A DNA stretch of 64,000 bases from Rutpela maculata (lineage: Eukaryota > Arthropoda > Insecta > Coleoptera > Cerambycidae), in NCBI GenBank assembly GCA_936432065.2, contig OW386288.2:19456706-19520705 (forward strand). Direction: 5' to 3'. The position numbers and the translations under genes were made by a program. Below the pieces are notes generated by a model. The model ran no database searches and had not been told where the DNA came from. It saw only the letters and a list, made by a program, of their open reading frames with translations. Positions 20,701-30,969 of this stretch are shown here, piece by piece (position 1 is the first letter of the stretch; every line of letters starts with the position of its first letter).

Positions 20701-21585
20701 TTTTTTTACCAGTCCTCAATACTCGCTGTTTGTGTCAAAGGACCTTTTGAAAATTGTTTATTTGTGAATAATTTAATAATGAAAATTTAGTAGACAATTA
20801 ATACAGTAAATTCTCAAAATGTTAACAGTCACAAATTTCATTAAATATTTTATTTTCAATTTTAAAGTAAATCAGAAATATTTCCGTTCTCCGCCCATGC
20901 TTCCGTTCGAATCGTTTCACGCCGAGATCTTTTCTGGTCTATTCGGATGCATGTCGTGAATATTAGAGAACTAATAACTTTTAATATAAACACTTGACAC
21001 AGTTGTAAAACAGTTCGCTCCGAATCATCAAATCTATTTACAAACAAACCTCGGACCACAAAACGGCAAATTTACACAGATGTGTATTTAATTAACAAGT
21101 GTAATTAACTACTGTGATTAATAAAATATTTTAAGTTTTCTTATGTTACAAAATGATCAAAAATATACATTTTTTTTTTCGAATTTAATTCGTTCAACGA
21201 AATGCGAGTGGTTCAGTCCCATACCCTAGAAAAATAATACACAGAGTATTTAAACTTAAGTGACCCTTCTGTCAAAAAGTCGGAAACGTTTTGCGGTGAT
21301 TTTCAAGTGCGCGATTGCTCTATCAACTTAAAAAGCATCGTGTTCATTTGCACGCGTACGTTGATTTTTCCTATAGCAAGCATTCTGAGCAGACATCTCC
21401 TTCGCAATCGAAATGTTCCAATGCTGTTCCACCCAACCAGTTGGAGCTCATATTTATTCGTCTCATCCTGTATACGATACAAAAATTTAGTTCCTCGGCT
21501 TAGCCAGTCTAGTTGCTATTATCACCAATATTATCATCATTACATTATTATTATTATGATTATTATTATTGGATTTAAGATTTAA

Positions 21586-21995
21586 AGATCAGTTAATTCC
21601 TCACCAGCACTTGTATCAAAAAGTGTCTTTTATAATGAATGTAAAATGTATAATCATTTACCTACTGATATAGAAAATTCCAAGTCATTTATTTTTAAAA
21701 GGACGATAAAGAATTTGTTATGAGAAAAGTATCAATAAGTTTCATTTAGTCTTACTATTTTTTACGTGTTATATTATTTGTAGTTTGTTATAATGTATGT
21801 GTTGTGTGCTCCTTTATACAATTTTTTTTTTACGTGTAATTTGATTTTATATTTTACATTTTGTTATACTAATGTAATGTTTAGTCGATTTATTATGGTA
21901 TGTATTTGTGACGCACTCCTTATAGCCACTTGTATGATTATTACTTAATTGTATCTATGATTGGGATATAAGAATTATTATTAATATTATTATTA
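21586..21995 (+). pseudogene. 3' end of a LINE (RT C-terminus, UTR, tail)
   Basis: A plus-strand frame open from 21586 to the stop at 21721-21723 contains VFYNECKMYNHLPTDIENSK and FKRTIKNLL, the common C-terminal LYN-LP-DI signature of jockey/CR1-like RT proteins. A frameshift just before it would give DQLIPHQHLYQK, matching the copy at 23262-24240 (DQLIPHHHT). The 3' UTR runs to an (ATT)n tail near 21975-21995. It is inserted in the leader of the gypsy element, in opposite orientation. Confidence 0.75.
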
Positions 21996-22259
21996 AGAAT
22001 TTTAGATTTATGCGACACGCTTTCTTAGCTGAAACTGGAAATCATCAAACCCATCATTATTATTATTATCACTATTATTATTTTTTAGACTTCGCAAGTG
22101 GCACACTTATTTATTAGTTATTATTATTATTTCCAACGCTGAATGACCACGCACCAATTCGTTTCCCCCGCGTATGTTCATTCGTTGTAGCATTTTTTCT
22201 GGACCCATTGTCCCTCGTGTTCGATTCGAACAGATTCCGTGAGGCTTCCTTTCTTAGTG

Positions 22260-22605
22260 TTTTGGACCTAAGTCCCTTGTTTTTGGACCTGAGTCCCTTA
22301 TTTTGGACCTCAGTCCCTTATTTTGGACCTGAGTCCCTTGTTTTGGACCTGAGTCCCTTGTTTTGGACCTGAGTCCCTCGTTTTGGACCTGAGTCCCTCG
22401 TTTTGGACCTGAGTCCCTCGTTTTGGACCTGAGTCCCTCGTTTTGGACCTGAGTCCCTTGTTTTGGACCTGAGTCCCTTGTTTTAGACCTGAGTCCCTTG
22501 TTTTGGACCTGAGTCCCTTGTTTTGGACCTGAGTCCCTTGTTTTAGACCTGAGTCCCTTGTTTTGGACCTGAGTCCCTTGTTATGGACCTGAGTCCCTTG
22601 TTTTG
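22260..22605. repeat. 20-bp minisatellite, 17 units
   Basis: Unit TTTTGGACCTGAGTCCCTYG, 17 nearly perfect copies. Each unit contains GGAC-CTGA-GTCC, able to form a 4-bp stem, so the RNA of either strand would be a row of small hairpins. It lies in the 5' leader of the gypsy element, between the primer-binding region and Gag. Variation is mostly C/T at the last-but-one position. Confidence 0.95.
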
Positions 22606-23010
22606 CGAGTGCGTTTAATACATTTTATGAAATTCACTTTTTTGTGTTAATTACTGTACGCTCTTTTAATAATAATAACGCCAACACCAACAAATTTTTG
22701 ATTCTCAAAGACAAATAATAATTAAAAAGAACTTTATGGTATACTAGTGATTCAAAACATAAATGATTCTGACAAATATTATTTCTATTTTCTCCTAAAG
22801 GCTTGTAAATGTCCCTATGATAAGGGTTGTTTTAATTGGTTTTCTTAATTATATTATAAACATTGCGATATAATAGTGCTAGGCCCGTTTTCTTAGTACC
22901 CAATGTATATTTGTTGAAGTTTTCCTTACAAAGTTTATGCTCTGTTCCTTCTTATTTTTCACTGGATTTACACATTAAAGAATTAAGGCGCACTCGCTTT
23001 TATTTATATG

Positions 23011-23028
23011 GTTAATCCTCGTCGCCAC
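23011..23028 (-). other. Gypsy primer-binding region
   Basis: Immediately inside the 5' LTR the minus strand reads TGGCGACGAGGATTAAC. TGGCGAC after an LTR ending in CA is widespread in insect gypsy elements. The priming tRNA is not assigned. Confidence 0.65.
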
Positions 23029-23204
23029 TGAACAATCACTTAAATTTGTTTAAATAAAACACACTCTTTACTGTTGTACTTCACTCTGCTATCATATAAA
23101 GACTGACTGCCTGGTCCTTGTCCTGAGTCAGCAGTTATATCATAACAGCTGGAATGTTTTTATTATAAGAAATCACATACACCAATGAGTAGTAGTACAC
23201 TACA
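23029..23204 (-). repeat. 5' LTR of the gypsy element
   Basis: 176 bases, nearly identical to the 3' LTR at 18225-18406; flanked outside by CACAT. Confidence 0.92.
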
Positions 23205-23261
23205 CACATAATAAATAAACACGTAAATATACAAATAGTCAGACTCAGTAAAATGCATTAA

Positions 23262-24240
23262 CACCATACAAGCACTTTTCAATTAGTCAATTTTTTATCC
23301 TCTTTTTAAAAGTAAATAGGCTTTTACAATTTTTGAAATCAATGAGCAAATGATTATAAATTTTACATCCGTTGTGAAACACACTTTTTTCATATATAGC
23401 TATTGTATGGTGATGAGGAATTAGCTGATCTTTAAATCTTACAATAATTTTTAATAAATAATTGTGGTGTGTTTGGTTTATAAGAAAAGTTTATTTGTTT
23501 TTAAAAACATAACAATGAATTTCATAAATATATATACTAGACAGAGTTAGTATTTTTAAGGCTTTAAAGGATTCTCTGCATGATTCTCGGGGATGTAAAC
23601 TCTCCATAATCCTAATGACACGCTTTTGCAAAATAAATGCCCGACGAACATGAATAGTACTCAATCCCCGCAGCATAATTCCATACTGTAGGTGGGAATG
23701 TGTGTTAGAATAATAAAATGTCAATAAAGAACCTTTATCGCAGTGATTTCTTAAGTTGCGCATATCGTAACAACCTTTACCGAGATTCACACACAAAGCA
23801 TCTATGTGAACAGAATCTGTTAATAAAAATTCGTCGTTAATGTTTTGCTCGATGTTGTACCTAAATGATGCAGTAGTTGTTTTTTAAAATCTATCTTTAT
23901 TAAGTGTAAGCCGGTTTTTCTCTGACCAAATTATAACGCTCTGTATAGATCTTTCGATATATTTTTTACTGTATCAGGACTTTTTTGAACAACTATAAAG
24001 TTAGTATCATCAGCGTAACAAGTAATACAAACGTTGTATTTGCTTTGAGAGTATAACGCAAGATCGTTGGCAAAGACAAGGTAAATAAATGGCCCCAGCA
24101 TGGGGCCTTGTGGTTCACCGGCATTTATTAGACATTTGTTGCACTTTGTTTCATTCACACAGACTTGCGCAAGGTTTTTAATATAGCTGGATAAAAAATC
24201 TAAAGCAGGACCCCTAATACCATTGGTCTTATTGCAAAAA
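23262..24240 (-). pseudogene. 5'-truncated LINE, RT C-terminal half
   Basis: Minus-strand frames carry AGEPQGPMLGPFIYLVFAND (the usual GVPQGSILGP), CYADDTNFIVVQKSP (YADD catalytic box), then SHLQYGIMLRGLSTIHVRRA and LQKRVIRIM of the thumb/C-terminal region. It ends with DQLIPHHHT..VFHNGCKIYNHLL and FKKRIKN before a stop. Frameshifts at about 23870 and 23480 break it. Its upstream part begins abruptly near 24240 beside a foldback element. The same family recurs at 21586-21995 and 53590-54170. Confidence 0.87.
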
Positions 24241-24335
24241 ATAAAAAATAAAGATCAAATTTTGAACAGATCTATATATACAAACCCTTTATGAAATATG
24301 TACTTCACCTCAAAAAAAGAAAAAAAAACAATTTA

Positions 24336-25209
24336 CAGGGTGTTTCAGCTAAAAGTCTCCGGGTCATTATCTCGTAAAATAATAAAGATACTTAAAATTT
24401 GTAAATCGCGGATAATTGACACAAAAAAAGGTCTTAAATAACTGGAGTTAGAATTGTTCCTTCGCAGTGCACAGAGATGGCGCTGAGGTGAGAAATTATT
24501 TTTCGATGGCTGGAACCTTGAAACACGTTTCATACGGTTAATGAATAAATTGTGAATAATTTTGACTATGTAAAAAATGTTGTAAATACCAGCCGTTTTG
24601 GAGCTACATGATTTTTTTCTTCATTTTTTGCCTCTGTAAATTTTGAAAACTCCTGTAACTTTTCTGTTTATCATTTTAGAACACCAATTATTTAGAACTT
24701 TTATCTTATTATATTCCATATTTTGAAAATTTTTATAATTTTCAGAATTTTTCAAAGGAAACTAAAAAAAAAAAACTTAGAAATTAGTGAAAACTTCCAA
24801 AATATGTAATAATATAAGAAGTATGGAATATAACAAGATAAAAGTTCTAAATAATTGATATTCTAAAATGATAAACAGAAAAGTTACAGGAGTTTTCGAA
24901 ATTTACAGAGACAAAAAATTGGAGAAAAAACTTCATGTAGCTCCAAAACGGCTGGTATTTACAAATTTTTTTTACATAGTCAAAATTATTCACAATTTGT
25001 TCATTAATCGTATGAATCATGTTTTAAGGTTCCAGCCATCGAAAAATAATTTCTCACCGAAGCGCCATCTCAGTGCACTGCGAAGGAACAATTCTAACTG
25101 CGGTTATTTAAGACCTTTTTTGGTGTCAATTATTCGCGATATACAAATTTTAAGTATCTTTATTATTTTACGAGATAATGACCCGGAGACTTTTAGCTGA
25201 AACAACCTG
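24336..25209. mobile_element. Foldback MITE, CAGGGTGTTTC terminus
   Basis: Ends CAGGGTGTTTCAGCTAAAAG at left and CTTTTAGCTGAAACAACCTG at right, flanked by TA (24334-24335 and 25210-25211). Arms of about 430 bases pair almost throughout (for example CCAGCCGTTTTGGAGCTACA with its inverse). Terminus and TA target match the mariner-like DUF4817 group, so it is probably a non-autonomous member. The 110-codon plus-strand frame in the right arm is not a gene. Confidence 0.9.
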
Positions 25210-25289
25210 TATACTTCCCTTACAATTTAATATAGCTTTAATGATACCACATCGGTTTAGTTAAAGTTTTGGAAAAACATTATATTTAA

Positions 25290-25770
25290 GGATGTTAACA
25301 TCCACAGAAAATTTCAAGTAAAAATATTTGTTTAAAAAACAAATAAAACATAAATTGTTTAAAACTTTGCGGCCTCATAATATGTCATCAAGCCGTGGAT
25401 AAAAGGTACTTTTGATTGGTTTTAACGAAATATATTTATTTTAACCAATTTTTTGCATTTCTTTTTCAAGTACGATATATCTGCTTAACATAAGAGGTGG
25501 CTTATTTTTTTGAATTGTTGCTTTTTTATGTACTTTTTAGTAATGTAAAACATTTTAATTTCATTAAAAAAATCGAAAAATAAAACAATTTTAAATGCAA
25601 AATAAATGGTTAAATAAGCGAGACGAAAAAATATTTCGTTAATACCTATCAAAAGTATCTTTTAAAAAAAATGTTTTCTACTATTTGTATGATGGCATGA
25701 TTTTATGAGGTAACAAAGCTCTTGGCCGTTTAAACAAATATTTTGACTTGAAATTTTATGTAAATCGACA
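25290..25770. mobile_element. Foldback element
   Basis: Arms about 25296-25445 and 25620-25768 are inverted copies: AAATTTCAAGT(A/C)AAAATATTTG on one side and its inverse on the other, then CCTCATAA..TG.CATCA and AAAAGGTACTTTTGATTGGT. About 175 bases lie between. No terminal target duplication was identified. Confidence 0.65.
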
Positions 25771-26291
25771 GATTATTATTGAAGCTGTATTAAATTGTTT
25801 CTATATATCTTTTTTTTTTAGGTTAAGTAAGTACCTACATGTTTAACATAGGTCTTGTACATATCTACATCTGTTCTAAATTTAATTTCAAACAATCTAC
25901 ATTTTTATTTTTGTAATACATTAAATACGACCGGAGATATTTCGCACATCCCGAGAAAAAGTGTATTGATTTAAAATTTTTAGGAATAAGATAAAAATTA
26001 TAAGTGTAAACGACAACCTTCCTCCGAGGAGGACAGTAACGACAGTAATAAAGTTTATAGTAATATAATTGTCTTCAGGCCAGTATAAGTTATAATCATT
26101 TAGATGCCATTAACTTTAAGACTAACTTTTAAAATGTAGTTTTGTTTTCCTATAAAATGCACTTTTTTACTTATCGCACTTTTCTTCGGGATGTGCGATT
26201 TGCAAAAACGAGAAAAAACCATGTTTTGCAATTGTTTAAACAGATATGTTCCCGACTTCACGCGAAATCCAAAACTTGTCATACTTCCTTA
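25771..26291. other. AT-rich spacer
   Basis: Only short AT-rich frames without recognisable content. No repeat boundary seen. Confidence 0.5.
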
Positions 26292-26404
26292 TACAGGGTG
26301 TCTCTAAAAGGTGCGGAAAAAAATGCTACCACAAATTCCTGAGGCTAAAATATGACGATCTAATCCAACTTACCTCAGCCCAAAAGTGGATCATTTCGTA
26401 GATA

Positions 26405-28379
26405 CAGGGTGTCCAAAGTTCAATTTGGTTTTAGTTTTTCATAAATAATTTTAATAATTGTTATATTATCACAATATTCGGCTAGGGGGTGACAAATTAA
26501 AATCTGCCCTCATTTTCATTGTACAATTTAGAGGGCGCCACCTGCGGTACTTTGCATACATTTAAAACGAAATAACTTTTTTGAGCCACACTGTATTTAA
26601 CTTTAAATAAACATTCTTATTCTCCAACGTCTTTTACCAAAAAAGGCATACCTGGTAAGAGTTGATTTGAGCAACCGTTTTTAAGATATCTGGATTTAAA
26701 TTTTTTATTTCAAAAATTACAAAAACAAGTTGATGTGGTATTAATTTTATTCTCGAGTAAAAACAGTCAATAAGAGATTTATCAACAACAAAAAGTTACT
26801 TGAAACTCAATGCTTTTAACAAATGTTCAAAATGACCTCCATTTTCGTGTGTACAGAGATTAATACGTCGTAAAAAATTAAATTGAACTCTCTGGAGCAT
26901 TTCGTCATCATTTCTCAAAGCATCAATTCTAGTTTGAATACGTCTTCTTAATTCATCTTCTGTATCTACTGGCCTAGAATACACAAGGGATTTCAAAGTT
27001 CCCCATAAAAAGTAATCCATCGGGGTCATGTCAGGGGATCGAGCTGGCCAGTGTGCGGGTGCATCATTGCCTCTACCTAACCATCTATTTGGATACTGTT
27101 TGTTTAAATAATTACGTACGTTTAACGCAAAATGTGGAGTAGCACCGTCATGCATAAACCACATTCCTCTTCGAACTTCCAATGGCAGGGGATCTTATAG
27201 GTCTGGTAATTCGTTTTGAAGATGCGCCTAATAATTTTCGCCATTTAGTCGAGGTGGTAAAATGACATGACCAATTATGAAAGTGTCTATGATTCCTACC
27301 CACACATTGATAATTAACTCATGCTGATAATGGGTTACTTTAGTCGCATGAGGATTTTCAACAGCATAGACATGTTCATTGTGAAAATTAGTTATGCCAC
27401 TCCTCGTGAAACAGGCTACATTTGTGAATAAAATTCTTCGTGTTAAGTTCCTATTTCGAATTCTGCGTTTCTGGATAAACCGGCAGAAACCTAGGCGTTA
27501 TTCAAAATCATGGGGTAAAAGATCTTGTACCCGTTGAATATGAAATGGGTGCAGTAGTTGTTCTCTGGTCACCCTATTAACAGTATCTTTGCTTACCCCT
27601 AGTTCTAAGCCCAATCGTCTGCTGCTGAGTTTTGGATTTCCTCAACCTCTGGAGTTCTTACCGTACATGCACGACCATAATTAGCAGAAACAGGCGCAAA
27701 CACACCCGTTTCATGAATACGTTTTTCAACTGGCCGCGAAGGTTTTACGGTTTGGTAAGTGCCGATTCGGAAATCGTTCACTGTATACTCTTCAAGATTT
27801 TAAACAATTTCCTTGGCAATATCCAAATATCAATAACATATCGACCATTTCTTCGTTGGTATACTGTACGGCCATGACGAAAATAAATTTGCAAATTGTT
27901 CCACAATTCACCGGCGCTTGCTAATTCACTTTCACGATATTTCAATACTACTTGCAATTTGAAACGTCAGTTTTTAATGACAGTTATCTTATTACAACGC
28001 TATCGCTTTAAATTGTGTTCAATCGTATTACAATAATTTAGACCTGGCCATACACGAAATGAATTTTTCAAATCCAGATATCTCAAAAACGGCTGCTCAA
28101 ATCAACTCTTACCAAGTATACCTTTTTTAGGAAAGAGACGTTGGAGAATAAGAATGTTTATTTAAAAGTTAAATACAGTGTGGCTCCAAAAAGTTATTTC
28201 GTTTTAAATGTATGCAAAGTACCGCAAGTGACGCCTTCTAAATGTACAATGAAAATGAGGGAAAATTTTAATTTGTCACCCCACAAAATCCCCCCTAGCG
28301 GAATATTGTGACAATACAACAATTATTTAAAAAAATTATATATGAAAAACTAAAACCAAATTGAACTTTGGACACCCTG
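26405..28379 (-). mobile_element. Mariner-like transposon (DUF4817 group), inner copy
   Basis: Ends CAGGGTGTCCAAAGTTCAAT and the perfect inverse, flanked by TA at 26403-26404 and 28380-28381. Inverted repeats run about 330 bases (GAGGGCGCCACCTGCGGTAC near 26530 pairs with 28217-28237). Between them lies one decayed transposase gene on the minus strand. Size (1975 bp) and layout are those of an autonomous element of this group. Confidence 0.9.
26796..27890 (-). pseudogene. Mariner-like transposase (DUF4817 plus DDE_3), broken
   Basis: Minus-strand reading from about 27890: YTNEEMVDMLLIFGYCQGN (DUF4817-type start), HETGVFAPVSANYGRACTVR, then TRRILFTNVACFTRSGIT, where the first catalytic D of the family's T/SDE is N and E is V. 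INVWVGIIDTFIIGHVILPP follows. The C-terminal 128 codons are intact: WFMHDGATPHF (second D), WPARSPDMTPMDYFLWGTLK (third D, about 43 residues on), and the C-terminus HLLKALSFK at 26796. Several stops and frameshifts occur upstream of 27182. The product would have excised and inserted the flanking element at TA. Confidence 0.87.
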
Positions 28380-28544
28380 TATCTCCGAAATCATCAACTT
28401 TTGGACTGAGGTAAGTTGGGTTAGATCGTCATATTTTAGCATCAGGGATTTGTGGTAGCATTTTTTCCGCACCTTTTAGAGACACCCTGTGTCTGTACTT
28501 CAAATTTCAGTAAGAAATATCTACTCACCAGACACTTTCTTCGA

Positions 28545-28650
28545 AAATAATGTTTGCAGTGGAACATAAGAAACTGCCAAAGTTCGTTTTTATTTCTGAC
28601 TGGAATATAAAAGTTACACTCAGTTTCATAAAGTGCAGTCACTGGAAAAC
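28545..28650 (+). repeat. Dispersed repeat family 'CAGTGGAACATA', copy 1
   Basis: Reads CAGTGGAACATAAGAAACTG and CCAAAGTTCG, then AGTTTCATAAAGTGCAGTCA and CTGGAAAACG. Related copies lie at 44995-45215 (minus) and 51110-51260 (plus). Function unknown; non-coding. Confidence 0.7.
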
Positions 28651-29825
28651 GTTATTAGTTAACAACTTGCACTGTTGGTTTTACCAGCGATTTTGTTCCT
28701 AGTTTTTTTATCAACCACCTTGTAGCAAAAGTCATAGAAATATTATATTTCTTATAAATAGTTTTTCTTTTGCAACGCCGATCTGTGGGGACATTGTATA
28801 TGACGCTTCGCTTTTACAAATTCCGCTGTTGGTTTTTTATTTAGTAGTATAGGCACTATTCAAATAAATAGTTGACAAATGACTCAAAGATGCGTAAGAA
28901 TCTGTTTCCCATTAAACTCATCCATTTCAGAGCCTTCCCGAGAATCAGGTAGTATCTGATACGCAGCAATAAATTATAATACCTGTGTGTGCAGTATTAC
29001 ATAATCCTTTTCAAATTTATGATGTTTGCTTTCGATAAGTCAAGAGAGAAACTCAGAGAGGGAACGTGTTTGTGTTTGGAAACTCAAGCTTTTCAATATC
29101 CGATAGGTAATATTAAAGTTATAATTTCACAGGTACCAACTCAGCTCACTACAGCTAGCCAAGCGGTTTCTCGTCATTACTGGGTGCTCTTTTGAAGTGG
29201 AACTTTTAAAGGCAGCGACCCCTTTGGTCCACATCGTACAAAGAGAGGATTAAACGCTCATCCCATTGAAACACATAAGATGGATTATTCTGTATAGCAT
29301 CCGAATTGCTACCATCATTTGTGGTTTCATTGTAGTCTATAACGACGCATGCAAAACTCTTTTCATATCCACTCAGATACGATCGTCTGTGACAGTTTAA
29401 TACGAGTGTGTTTGTTAATTGATTTTTCATATCTAGATTTTCGCACTTTGGCTAAAGAGAGTTAAAGCGTGAACGCGGTGAATGTTACATTTATATTTTT
29501 TATCCATTATCTTTCTATCCATCTGCCGAATCAGGTAAGTGTATTATTGGGTCATCAATTGTGTGGACAACAAATTAACTAAATAGTAGGCTGGCTATTA
29601 TGGAGATTTTTCTGCGAAAAACATATACGAGCAGACCATAACCGAACCGAAACCGAAACCTACACCGAAATTAAACCACAAAATAGTACATTGAAGCACA
29701 ATTGGTTGGATAAATTAATTTGTTTTATTCAATGCATTGGTCATCCAGTATCCGGTTCGTTAGTTCATCTGTGTAAGTGGCGCATCGCGAAAAGATTCTT
29801 AATTTCGGTTTACAGTGATTGACAC
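28651..29825. other. Mostly unassigned spacer
   Basis: No gene that I can support. A 74-codon minus-strand frame (29206-29430) has a less biased composition than its neighbours and ends FQWDERLILSLYDVDQRG, but I do not recognise it. An AACCGAAACCGAAACC tract lies at 29641-29671. Confidence 0.35.
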
Positions 29826-29851
29826 GCAGAGGCGTAGCTAGGCTACATGAG

Positions 29852-29932
29852 GCAAGAAACTGTACATTATTACCTAATATCAATTGGAAATCGGTGCAAA
29901 TTGTTATTAGGTAATAATGTACAGTTTCTTGC
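29852..29932. repeat. Perfect hairpin, 28-bp arms
   Basis: Arms 29852-29879 and 29905-29932 are exactly complementary (begin GCAAGAAACTGTACATTATT) with a 25-base loop. Probably the inner part of a transposon inverted repeat. Confidence 0.93.
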
Positions 29933-30054
29933 TACTTTTTTGCTAGATATATTTTGAAGATTTTTTTTTGAAGGCGGTCGATTTAAAAAAATGTTTATAT
30001 GTTTTGTTTTTCTTTTGCGCATCACTATTGTCTATCTATAGGCGCCCCGTAATG

Positions 30055-30545
30055 CAGGGTTGGAAAAAAAACACTTTTTTTTTTATTTTAAACAGTTTTT
30101 TTTTGTTTTAAACAGTTTTTTTTCAATGTTTCAAATGGTATGTTTAAAACAGGTTTAAAACGTTCAAAACTCTATTAAACTAAAATCAAATGGTGCCAAG
30201 TTACTGTTTCTGCTACTACTACTTGATGCCAGATGACACTCTTAAACGGATTTTACAGCACTCTACAATTTAGTGCAAGTAAGCACTGACCATATGACTC
30301 TAAGAGTTAGACTGCAGAGGCTATATTTTTGTGAGTGTGTTTACTGTTTATATTGAAATTATTTATCGGAATGGACCACATCGGCACTTTTCCTGCTTTT
30401 CCACAATCTCCAAAATAATACATTTGTTTAAAACATCACACTGTGCTTTAAACAGTTGTTTAAAACATCGTATTGTATCGTGCATTAAATATGTTTTAAA
30501 CATTTATTTAAAACATGGTCCGATGTTTTAAACATGCCAACCCTG
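30055..30545. mobile_element. Non-autonomous element with GTTTTAAAC motif array
   Basis: Bounded by CAGGGTTGG (30055-30063) and CCAACCCTG (30537-30545). The interior holds about ten copies of (G)TTTAAAAC or GTTTTAAAC, mainly near the two ends, for example TTTAAAACATGG and GTTTTAAACATG. Terminus and motif array resemble hAT-type non-autonomous elements; no target duplication was found (flanks CCGTAATG and CCAAAAGG). Confidence 0.65.
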
Positions 30546-30969
30546 CCAAAAGGGCCCAGCCCAGGGCCTCATGTAGCCTTTGCGTAGGTAGACAATAAAA
30601 CTGAGTGAAATTTTATGACTTATTTTTTAGAAGTATTTTTTTGAAGATTTTTTGAAGGTTCGATTTAAAAAAAAATTTCAATCTTTCTAGTAGCTTCTAT
30701 TAATTATTTAACTTCTACATAGCGAAGAAGACTATTGTAAAATTCTCTTTATGTTGGGCACCATGTTGATGTTACCAGGAAAATAATACCCTGTTGTTTG
30801 TGAATTAATTGAAATTACCGGCGACTCCGCCAACTCTTCGAATATGGAAAATACACCACTATTCGTATATAGAGAGACACTGATACAAGTGACACAACAG
30901 AAAGTAAAACTGTTTCTGATTGATCCACATCGACCGTGTCCCGCGATGCACTCGTGTTCCATTTCGTAA

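Larger units (their letters stand above)
18225..23204 (-). mobile_element. Gypsy-type LTR retrotransposon, decayed, with nested insertions
   Basis: Two LTRs (18225-18406 and 23029-23204), each TG..CA on the minus strand, bound the element. Both sides are flanked by the 5-bp direct duplication CACAT (18220-18224 and 23205-23209). Next to the 5' LTR, on the minus strand, comes TGGCGACGAGGATTAAC, a typical gypsy primer-binding region. Coding remnants are a Gag zinc knuckle and protease (20253-20700) and the extreme C-terminus of Pol (18784-18882). Reverse transcriptase, RNase H and most of integrase are missing. Between these remnants lie a DNA-transposon piece (19260-20252) and a SINE (19040-19198). 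The leader contains a 20-bp minisatellite and a LINE 3' end. The LTRs differ by a 6-base indel and very few substitutions as far as can be read, so the insertion looks fairly recent even though the body is decayed. Confidence 0.9.
26294..28489. mobile_element. Palindromic MITE split at its centre by a transposon
   Basis: Outer ends CAGGGTGTCTCTAAAAGG and the inverse; left flank TA, right flank TG (one substitution). The outer arms are about 110 bases each (26294-26402 and 28382-28489) and pair closely, for example CTAATCCAACTTACCTCAG. Removing the inner transposon (26405-28379) joins ..TTTCGTAGATA and TATCTCCGAAA.., the middle of the palindrome. Either a small MITE was hit exactly at its centre, or the outer arms are an extension of the inner element's long inverted repeats. 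Confidence 0.8.
29828..30590. mobile_element. Inverted-repeat element with nested parts, hAT-like terminus
   Basis: GGCGTAGCTAGGCTACATGA at about 29831-29850 pairs with TCATGTAGCCTTTGCGTAGG at about 30568-30587. The left terminus (CAGAGGCGTAGCTAG) is of a kind common in hAT elements, but no 8-bp target duplication is visible. Inside are a perfect 28-bp hairpin and a second inverted-repeat element (30055-30545). Blocks at 29940-29990 and 30625-30680 (TTTTTTGAAG..CGATTTAAAAAAA) are direct repeats across the right boundary. Confidence 0.55.

Noticed and set aside
22260..22605. A CRISPR array
   Set aside because: The units are contiguous without unique spacers, and the context is a eukaryotic retrotransposon.
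24868..25200. A 110-codon plus-strand gene
   Set aside because: It is one arm of the palindromic MITE; the other arm gives a related minus-strand frame.
29852..29932. A microRNA gene
   Set aside because: Perfect pairing, location inside an inverted-repeat element and AT-rich arms favour a transposon arm.
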